Shown here: piece by piece, positions 56,204 through 64,000 of the stretch
How the letters are laid out: each line of letters opens with the position of its first letter
Position numbering within the stretch: the first letter of the stretch is position 1
DNA from: Chloranthus sessilifolius
Taxonomy: Eukaryota; Streptophyta; Magnoliopsida; Chloranthales; Chloranthaceae
Direction: 5' to 3'
NCBI GenBank assembly: GCA_021018995.1
Contig: CM037587.1
Coordinates: 14,571,366-14,635,365, forward strand
Length of the DNA: 64,000 nt
Translations under genes and position numbers: made by a program
Notes under the pieces: generated by a model
Told to the model about the DNA's origin: nothing
The model's input: the letters and a program-made list of their open reading frames with translations, nothing else
Databases searched by the model: none

Positions 56204-57752
56204 AGAGCTTCTAGAGGGAAACCTTTAGAACCTTTGAATTTTGAGATTGAGCGTATTTGTCACTCGCATCGCAAAGAGACTAGGTTAAGACGTGAAAGTG
56301 AAGTTGAAGTTGAGACTTCTAATCTAGCTGAAATGGCTACAAATGCAAATGGAGAAATCCCAAATGGGGATGCTGAAAAACCAACCCTTAGGGAGTTGTT
56401 TGCCCCTATCACTACCAACACCCCTTATTGTATTACCTATCCTATCACAAATGACGCTCATTTTGAGATCCGAATCAATGTGATTCAGATTCTCCCTATC
56501 TTCCATGACATGGAAAGGGAAGACCCATACATGCATATCAAGGATTTCATAGAAGTTTGTTCGTCGGTGTACCAAAATTTTAATGAAGAGTCAGTGAGGC
56601 TGCGGTTGTTTCCTTTCTCCATAAAGGATAAGGCCAAACTTGGCTAAATTCCCTATCAACTGGATCAATAACTTCATGGGATTAGTTGGTTAATAAATTT
56701 TTGTCAAAATTTTTCCCATGGCCAAAACTAATGCTTTGTGATGCGAGATCTGTGATTTCGCACAAGAAGAGGGAGAAAATTTTTACGAAGCTGGGGAACA
56801 ATTCATGGACCTTCTGCTTAAATGCACACACCATGGGTTTGCCAAATGGAGGTTGGTCTAGTACTTCTACAATGGATTGGATCAGGCCAACCGACATTTA
56901 ATCGAATCAATGAAAAGTGGAGGATTCCTGGGACTCAGGGAAATTGAATCCTATGATTTATTAGAACAATTGCCTGAGAATTCTCAGCAATGGGATTTCA
57001 CAAAAAGTTGTGATAGACCAAGCAAGAGTCGGGATCAAGCGGGTAATTCAACTAAGAAGGGAAGTTTGTATATGGTCAAGGACACACCTGACCTCAAGGA
57101 AAAAGTGGATTTCCCCACTCAACAAGTTGAGGAATTGCAACTTAAAAAGAATGTGAGTGTTGCGAATGTACAAATTGAACCATGTTCTTTTTGTGCAAGT
57201 CCAATGCACACTGGTGACTTTTGCCTGTTAATGCAGAATTATTCTGAAAGCTCCTTAGAGCAATTGAATGCATTAAACAACTATGGGTGTAAAGCCGAAA
57301 ATACTTTTAACGAGCATAACCCTAATAGTTGGTGGAATCACCCAAAGTTTTCGTGGTGGCAGGATCCGCAGAAATCCCTAGGAAGAAGACAGGGGATGAA
57401 CTTTCCCCAAAAAAAATTCAACCAAGGGCTTTATAGAACTACGGTGGTATGAATCATTACCACCAGAGTCAGATGGGCCAACCCAAGCAGTTTGGCCAAA
57501 ATTTTCAATCCTCACAACCATTGATTGGTTACCATAATCAACAGGCGCAATTGTTTCCACTACTCGGATTCTATAATCAACTGGGAAACAATGCGCATCG
57601 TCTCCCGTAGAACCAGTATCCTCTAGTTGATGACTTAATGAGGACATTTATTCAATCAATAACCTCCTCAATTTCAAAATTGGAGACTCAAAAGGGTCAA
57701 TTGGCCGCACATTTGTATGAAAGAGAAAAGGGGACATTCCCAAGTCAACCAA
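56204..57752 (+). pseudogene. Athila-type gag, copy 2
   Basis: It lacks the original start; the open frame from 56192 is created by the junction. The middle is better preserved than in copy 1: 56877-57452 is open from MDQANRHLIES through GGFLGLREIESYDLLEQL to the CCHC motif CSFCASPMHTGDFC. A small rearrangement near 57428 shifts the frame of the Q/N-rich tail, and a TAG lies near 57607. Confidence 0.85.
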
Positions 57753-58106
57753 CTCTTAACCCAAGAGGGTAGTTAGCCATTGAACATGCATCGACCTCAT
57801 TGTAAGAGGAGAATCAGCAGTAGATTAAAACAATCACGACCTTGAGATCGGGTTGGCAGATTGATAACAGAGTGAAGATGTCAGAGGAGGAAGAGAGTCA
57901 AGAGTTGATGATCTGACAGAGAAGGACGCAGAAGGTGAAAAAGAAGCGAAAGAGAAGGAAAAGGAAAAAAAAGAAAAGGTTTTTACACCAAAGGCCCCAT
58001 ATCCTTAGAGATTGGTGCCACCAAAAAGAAATAGTGTTCTGGATGGTATTTTGGAAGTTTTCAAACAATTAAAAATTAGCATTCATTCTTGGAGGTCCTC
58101 CAGTAG

Positions 58107-58847
58107 GTGCCCGCCTATGCAAAGTTTTTGGAAGACTTGGTCACGATAAAGCGAAAGACCAATATCCCAAAAAAAACTTTCTTAGCTAACCAGGTGAGTT
58201 CAGTACTCCAAGCCCAGCTCCCCATCAAGTACAAGGACCCTGGGTGTCCCACCATTTCAATTGTCATTGGAGAAAACCATATTGATCGTTCACTCTTGGA
58301 TCTCGGGGCAAGTGTACACTTGTTGCCATACTCTGTTTATAAGAAGCTTGATTTGGGTGAGCTTAAGCCCACGTCTATGACCCTTCAGCTTGCTGATAGG
58401 TCAATCAAAATTCATAGGGGGGTAGTTGAGGATGTCTTAATCAATGTGGACTCCTACTGCCCAGTTGACTTCGTTGTTCTCGATATTGAACCAGCACTGA
58501 ACTTGGAGAGTAGTGTCCCAGTAATCCTAGGAAGACATTTCCTAGTGACATCCAATGCACTAATTAACTGCAAAAATGGAATAATGAACTTGTCATTTGG
58601 GAATATGATTGTGGAGTTGAACATCTTCAACACTGCGAAGCACCCATCGAAAGATGAAGTGCATGCACAAGTTTGCATGATCGATTGCGTTGTGGAAGAA
58701 ACTTTTTATGCATCAGAACCGAAAGATCCTCTAGAGGCTTGCCTAGTCCACTTTGGTGAGGATTTCAATGTGGATCAAATGATTCAAGAAGTAAACAAGA
58801 TGTTAGACTCTACACCACTTTTGGGAGACAAGAAATGGCAGCCATAA
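58107..58847 (+). pseudogene. Athila-type protease region, copy 2 (open frame)
   Basis: A 246-codon frame. LLDLGASVHLLPYSVYKKL is the retroviral-type aspartic protease active site, with D-L-G in place of the usual D-S/T-G, a variant common in Athila-like elements. Then LKPTSMTLQLADRSI, VPVILGRHFLVTSNALI (flap/second half) and an acidic linker to RT. It is uninterrupted but isolated, and is preceded and followed by stops. Confidence 0.85.
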
Positions 58848-59017
58848 CCTAAAGCCATTAGGAAACTAAAGAGGAATTGCCAAGGGAGGAGGAGAAAATA
58901 AATCTGGAACTCAAACCTCTCCCTGTTGATCTGAAGTATACCTTTTTGGGAGAAGCCAAACCCCAGCCGGTCATTATCTCATCAAAATTGAATGATGATT
59001 AGGAAGAAAGACTCATA

Positions 59018-59513
59018 GAAATGTTATGAGACCATAAGGGTGCAATTGGGTGGTCTACCAAATACATTAAAGGTATTAGCCCCTTGGTATGCGTGCACCG
59101 TATTCATTTGGAAGAGGAGGCTAAACCTTCCCAAGAACCTCAACGAAGGCTAAACTCGATCATGCAGGATGTTGTTAGCAATGAGGTGATTAAATTATTG
59201 GATGCTAGAACCATATATCCCATCTCTGCCAGTAAATGGGTTAGCCCTATGCAAGTGGTCCCGAAGAAATCGGGAGTCATGGTTGCCAATAATGAGGAGA
59301 AGGAGTTGGTGGCAACAAAAGTTCAAACCGGGTGGAGAGTGTGCATCGACTATAGAAAGTTAAATGCAATGACTACGAATTTCCACTTTCCTTTACCTTT
59401 CATTGACCAAATGCTTGGAAGATTGGCTGACCATGTGTACTACTATTTTCTACATGGCTACTCGAGTTACAATCAAATAGTCATCGCCCCGAGGACCAAG
59501 GAAAGACAATATT
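59018..59513 (+). pseudogene. Athila-type reverse transcriptase N-terminal part, copy 2
   Basis: Same as 53221-53713, with TGA near 59027 where copy 1 has CGA, so the open frame begins later (59084). GWRVCIDYRKLNAM keeps the aspartate that copy 1 has lost to asparagine. It is truncated at the same base by the LTR at 59514. Confidence 0.88.
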
Positions 59514-60244
59514 TGTAACAACCCCAAATTTTCTACCTTTGACTCGTTGACCTTCAAGGATAACACAACTGTTTGGATAGATTTGACATTGGCCAAACTT
59601 TTGATGTCTGTGATGCGGTTTCTGAACCACCAGTCTGATTGGGTAAATGCACCCATTCACAAATCTGAAAACCAAGTCCTGATTCGAGCAATAAATTTGA
59701 AACTTGAACCCTTGTGTGAGGTGTGTGTGTGCCACACGACTTGAACCCCGGGATCGGACCAGGTTTGATTCCACCCATTTCAAGCACATAGTGTGGCGTA
59801 TGGGCGTAGTTAATTAATTTTAAAGAATAAATTAGAACGAGAAAAGTGGCGTACATGTGATCAAGGGCGATCATGTGCACCCTAGGAACAGACCTAGCAC
59901 GAGCCCAATTGTGACTTTTCCAATCCTAGAGGTATAGGAAAGGCCGGCCTGCCAACCTATCGATTAAATGATAAGTCAGACGAAACACAACAATTATCAG
60001 AGTAAAGCGCCAAAAATTTCATTTCTATAAGAAAAGCAGAACAAAATTAACGGTTCTAACCCCAGGCAAAACCATGGGGAGAAGAACTGAAAAGAACCAC
60101 CGGTGATGACTGACCATCACCGAAACATGGTTCACAAAGAACAAGTATAACAACATGAAACCAAAATGTACCAAACATAATAGGCCGGACATACCAAGCC
60201 CAAGTATAATCTCTCAAAAAGCACAAAAAAAGCAAAGTAAGTTC

Positions 60245-60376
60245 CTAAATAGGAAAGAATTCCTCAGGAGGAATCTCAGACTCTTCCTCAGGATCGTAGT
60301 TCGAATCGCTCTCGTAGCCCCGACTCGCTACGTCAAAATTAGTACCTGTGACGTATAGTCGGAATGAGTTAACATC
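60245..60376 (-). other. conserved LTR acidic short ORF (copy 8)
   Basis: Near-identical to 54447-54578 with a few substitutions: S to N in DVSS, and V to I in FFPV-stop. The reading frame and stop position are unchanged. Confidence 0.55.
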
Positions 60377-61208
60377 TAAGCTCAATAGAAGAAACTCATT
60401 AAATACATTATATCTCAATTTACATGGTTTTCAAAGCATATTTCATAGTATATTGTGTCCAAAGCAGGCATGCAAAAATGACTGAATTTCAAGTACGAAA
60501 ATCAAATGCAAGTTCATATTCCAAGTTTTTCAAAACAGATTCAAACAGATTAGGAATTCAGATGCTCATTGTTTCTTAATTCCTATATGCAAAACTTATC
60601 AAATTCATGACTTAAATCTTAACTTAATCAACATCTCAAGTTACCATATCTCAAGAGCAGGAATAATACCGATGGGAACCCCTACCTACCATTGTCGTTC
60701 ATGAACCCTTTTTCAGGAGTGCAGCAAGCCCCTGCATTATGAGGGTAACTTGCGCTAGGAAAATTTTCAGGAATTGAGGGGTTATTCAGGTGAATCATAA
60801 ATCAGATGTAGGTACTAATACATAGTTCATATGCAGATTCTAATACGTAATTCAAAGTTTGAGATTCAGATTTCATATTCAGGGCAGATTCGGATTCTCA
60901 GAGTTCTTATTTTGGATTCAGAGTTATTAATCATATTCAGGTTTACAGATGCAAGGTTTAGATATCATATGTAGAGTTTAAAGATCATATTACAAAATAT
61001 CCACGTAAATTAAAATAGGATGCAAGTGATTAAGAGATTATCCTACCTCAACTGAAAGTCTTTCTAAGCAAATTCAAAGCACAGACAAGAACTTTCTGTC
61101 CTAACCTAGACCATACATACACCGTACTAAGTGTCAGAGATGTCAGATAATCAACTGGTACAATGTACCACAGTGTTTCTTTCAAAAAACCAAAGTAGAT
61201 AGAAACAG

Positions 61209-61690
61209 GGGAATTCGAACTGTTCGAATTCCATAAGCTGAGAAATTTGATCGATCGAATTTCCCAAGCCTCTATAGGTACACAGACACAGGGTATTTCG
61301 AACTATCGAATTCCATTATTCAATCATATGATTTACATTTCAAACGTTCGATTTATAAATCGAACCGTTTGATCCTACAAAAGTCATTTCCAAATTTCAG
61401 ACCTCCTGTTTGTATAACTATTTATACAATCTGATCGATTGATTTACAGTTTGAACTATCGAATCCCCAATTCGATCATTTGAATTCATCGGGCTTCAAC
61501 CTCCAGAATGTATACTTCAATTCTATAAGTGTAATATAGAGTTCGATCGATCAAATTCCAATTTCGATCATTCTGATCACAATTCGAATTTTCGATTTCT
61601 CAAATCGAACAGTTCGAACTCTTCAGAACCCAAAAGCCATAAGGCCTTGTCAGATTTGATCGATCGATTATCAAAATCGATTGTTCAAAC
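61209..61690. repeat. TTCGAA / GATCGATCGA palindrome array, copy 2
   Basis: Counterpart of 55427-55890. GGGGAATTCGAACTGTTCGAATTCC at its edge (described as an inverted repeat with a four-base centre) is a perfect palindrome here and has one change in copy 1. Confidence 0.8.
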
Positions 61691-62404
61691 TTGACAGTTT
61701 CTATTGGGCTTTTGGTTCGTTATTTTTAACCTATTTTCATCCAGATCTTCGATGATTTTCATCGAATCACATACACATATACATACTAAGTTCAAATCTT
61801 ATTAGAACACCTTTAAAACATAATGGTTCTCACCTTTTGAGGTTGAATCCATGGTTTCCGGCGATTGTGAGCCAAAGAGGGTTTTGGAGTGAAACTTTCA
61901 GATTTCCATGACGATTCCACAACGAACGATCAAAGCGAGGCACAAGACGACTTCATCTCCTCATACACATCGATCTCGACTCTTTCAAAGTGTTGAAGAC
62001 GAGTCCAAGGAGCGGCTCACACTCGTTCCAAGCTCAAGGGTTTCAAATCAAAAGGGGTTTCTAATGGAAAGGATTCACAATGGCAGAGTTTGCGGTGATC
62101 ACACGATCTATGTTTCACAAGGTTGTTTCCGACGGATGGCTCTCGTTCTCTCTCTCTTTCTCAAAGTGCAAATCGGGAATGGCTTCCTTGAGAAGCCTTC
62201 CCTCTCTTTTATAACCAAACAAAAATAAAGTAAATATATATTTCCTAGGGTTCAGTTTTGGTGTTGAGCAGCACACCGTGAGTTGGTGCACGACTTTAAT
62301 ACTTAAGGTCTAATCAAACTCTAAACCTTAATCCCTCCACACAATTTTATCCAAATAGTAATTAAAAGGCTATGGAGACATCGGTCGCCGTACCGGACAT
62401 GTAC

Positions 62405-64000
62405 TGTGACATCCCAAATTTTTGTGCCCGGAAATTCGAGCCATCAGGATCATACTCTGGATGATCCCCAGGACAAATCACGAAGTGTCTGCTCGTATAG
62501 CGAAAATCAAGCAGACACTGTCCAGCAATGGTAGATCAAGTCATTATATAAGGCTTTTAAATGAAAGAAACAGTAAAAAGTACATGTATATCTATATATC
62601 AAAAGAATATACATCCTCAAAAAGGAACCAAGAAAAATCACTGGTGATGGACATCCATCGCCCAAACAATGGTTCCTGATAGTGGTTCCTATAGAATGTA
62701 TAATAACAATACAAGAAAAAGAAAAGCATCTACAGAAAGTAAATACAGAAAGTGGCCACTAGGCACACGATAATCCAGATTATCATACAAAAATCCCAAA
62801 ATAAAAGACTCAAGTACCCAGACTAAGGATAAAAATCATCCGCCTGGAGGTCAGTCTCCTCGTCCTCAGCCTTAGCCTCTAGATCAGACTGGTAGTCAGG
62901 GTCCCTCTCGGTGCCGGGAGCTCTAGCCTCAGAAACTATAATTGTTGTAGAAAATAGGGTGAGCTAATCATCTAAGTTCAGTAGAAGAATTTCAGTTAAA
63001 ATTGCATCTTAATTGTAAAACATGGTTGCAGAAGATATGGACAGAACTGAACAGATGCAAACAGATGTTTCAGATATGCGAAATTTATCAAAGCAGGCAG
63101 ATCTTATGAGAGTTTTCAGAATGTTATGTATGAGTGTTTAATGATTTAGAATAGTAAACTTAAATAACTCCCGTGAATATAACACGTGGTAGCCAGATTT
63201 GGTCCGATGGGTAATCCCGACCATCGTCGTTCACATGAACAATTTTAGGAATGCAACAATGCCTTAACTACGGAGTGTAATTGTGCCGAGGATTTTCAAG
63301 CAGATGCATGATTGTGCCAGAGACGGATATACCGCCGAGTCGGTGGGATTCGTTAGAGTATTAAACTTTAAATAATATGTAGACATATTATACTTAACAG
63401 AAATCAGATGACAGATGATAGATAACAGGTGTCAGATGGCAAGAGTCAGATATATAACAGAGTTGTCACACATATGCTAAACATGACTGGAAAGTAAAAT
63501 CAGACTATACAGTCACATGCAGAACATTTGGAATCCATGAGATCAAGAATAAATACAATTTCAGTTGAATTCCCCTACCTCAGGTCAGACCTTTTCTAAG
63601 CAAATTCAAAGCTTTTTAAGGCATCATGGTCCGACCCTAAACCATAAACATAGCATACTAAGTGTCAGGGATGTCAGAATATCAACTGACACAGTGTCCA
63701 GTAGTGTTCCATTTACAAACACAAAACAAGCAGAAAACAAGGGTGATTGATCGATCAACACCTTGATTGATTGATCAATCCTCCTCCTTGATCGATCAAT
63801 GACCTCATTGATTGATAAATCCCCTCCTAATGCACACAGGTAACAAGGCTAATTGATAGATCAATAGCCTCTATTGATCGATCACCTCCTCTTATTGATA
63901 GATCAATGCTTCAATTGATCGATCAGTAGCTCCTTTCTCTTCACAATTGTCAGATGGCAGGAGTCAGATATATAACAGAGTTGTCACACATATGCTAAAC
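62405..64000 (-). mobile_element. Tekay-like LTR family E (related to 26386-28949), cut by window end
   Basis: Begins TGTGACATCCC and is clearly homologous to the Tekay LTRs: CCATCAGGATCATACTCTGG at 62441, hairpin (62643-62662), acidic ORF (62935-62823), CATCGTCGTTCACATGAAC (63222), CCGAGTCGGTGGGA (63335), CCCCTACCTCAGGTCAGACC (63571) and the TTGATCGATCAA array (63746-63930). Near the right edge a stretch (CAGATGGCAGGAGTCAGATATATAACAGAG from about 63949, given here only by position) repeats 63434-63480, so the LTR has an internal rearrangement. The rest lies outside the window. Confidence 0.85.
62823..62935 (-). other. conserved LTR acidic short ORF (copy 9)
   Basis: After an acceptor-like ACAACAATTATAG it reads SEARAPGTERDPDYQSDL, an acidic run, then LQADDFYP-stop. 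It keeps the frame and end seen at 26811-26913. Confidence 0.5.

Larger units (their letters stand above)
56204..62003 (+). repeat. tandem duplication, unit 2 (5.8 kb)
   Basis: Second copy of 50402-56203. Both units share the same older damage (for example the gag stop after AKLG and the LTR insertion in RT), so the element was already dead when duplicated. Each also has private mutations. The sequence after 62003 is the natural continuation of the LTR. Confidence 0.95.
59514..62404 (-). mobile_element. Tekay-like LTR family D, copy 2
   Basis: The fuller copy (about 2.9 kb). Plus-side start TGTAACAACCCC at 59514. It continues past the duplication end at 62003 to at least 62230 and probably to 62404, where another LTR (TGTGACATCCC) begins. 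Modules as in copy 1: hairpin 60102-60121, acidic ORF, GAACGACAATGG block (about 60700), TTGAG/GTAGGATAA (about 61052) and palindrome array (61209-61690). The sense start (TG) is not resolved because of the neighbouring element. Confidence 0.75.

Overview
The window is nuclear DNA of a flowering plant. The evidence is a four-exon plant-type HMG-CoA reductase gene, spliced fragments of other plant nuclear genes, and Ty3/gypsy retrotransposons of the Tekay/Del chromovirus and Athila types, together with CACTA, Helitron-like, SINE and MITE sequences. The species cannot be named from sequence alone. Only one host gene looks intact, HMGR on the minus strand at 40258-42708. Almost everything else is mobile DNA or gene debris.

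Layout. 1-364 holds two minisatellites. 434-708 is a broken copy of HMGR exon 1, cut by a CACTA-type terminus at 710. Behind that terminus lie intron-containing fragments of three unrelated genes: plastid GAPDH (1061-1831), a STICHEL-like DNA polymerase III gamma/tau-type gene (2070-5882) and DXR (7048-7357). 8061-10020 holds two LTR fragments and an Athila reverse transcriptase/RNase H relic. 10021-18620 is mostly unrecognised, with a SINE, a 65-bp triplicate and a second CACTA terminus. 19371-21290 is a block of degenerate palindromes that ends at a Helitron-like 3' end. A second Helitron-like element (21362-24448) carries a nested solo LTR (22038-24234). A DnaJ gene fragment (24883-25135) and a small MITE (26027-26189) precede a complete but dead Tekay-type element at 26386-38962 (minus strand; target duplication CTGCC; primer site and polypurine tract visible), which has an extra 3' ORF. 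After HMGR come a solo LTR (45000-47164; target duplication GATTC), a foldback element and an Athila-type element starting at 48698. The Athila internal region, already broken by a foreign LTR, was tandemly duplicated as a 5.8-kb unit (50402-56203 and 56204-62003). Another Tekay-like LTR begins at 62405 and runs off the window.

Most interesting signal. The long LTRs of at least five divergent families in this window share a fixed order of modules in the sense direction: (1) an array of short perfect palindromes whose motif differs between families, with about 20-22 bp spacing in the regular arrays; (2) a donor-like GAG/GTAGGGGAA motif; (3) a conserved block containing GAACGACNATGG; (4) a conserved AGCTCACCCCGACTATACGTCACAG segment leading into a short acidic reading frame that ends in EEFF(P)-stop or DDFYP-stop; and (5) a hairpin with at least one compensatory base-pair change. 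Peptide features and stop position are kept while nucleotides and array motifs diverge. This looks like a conserved regulatory and perhaps coding cassette inside the LTRs. I know of no description of it, but no search could be run.
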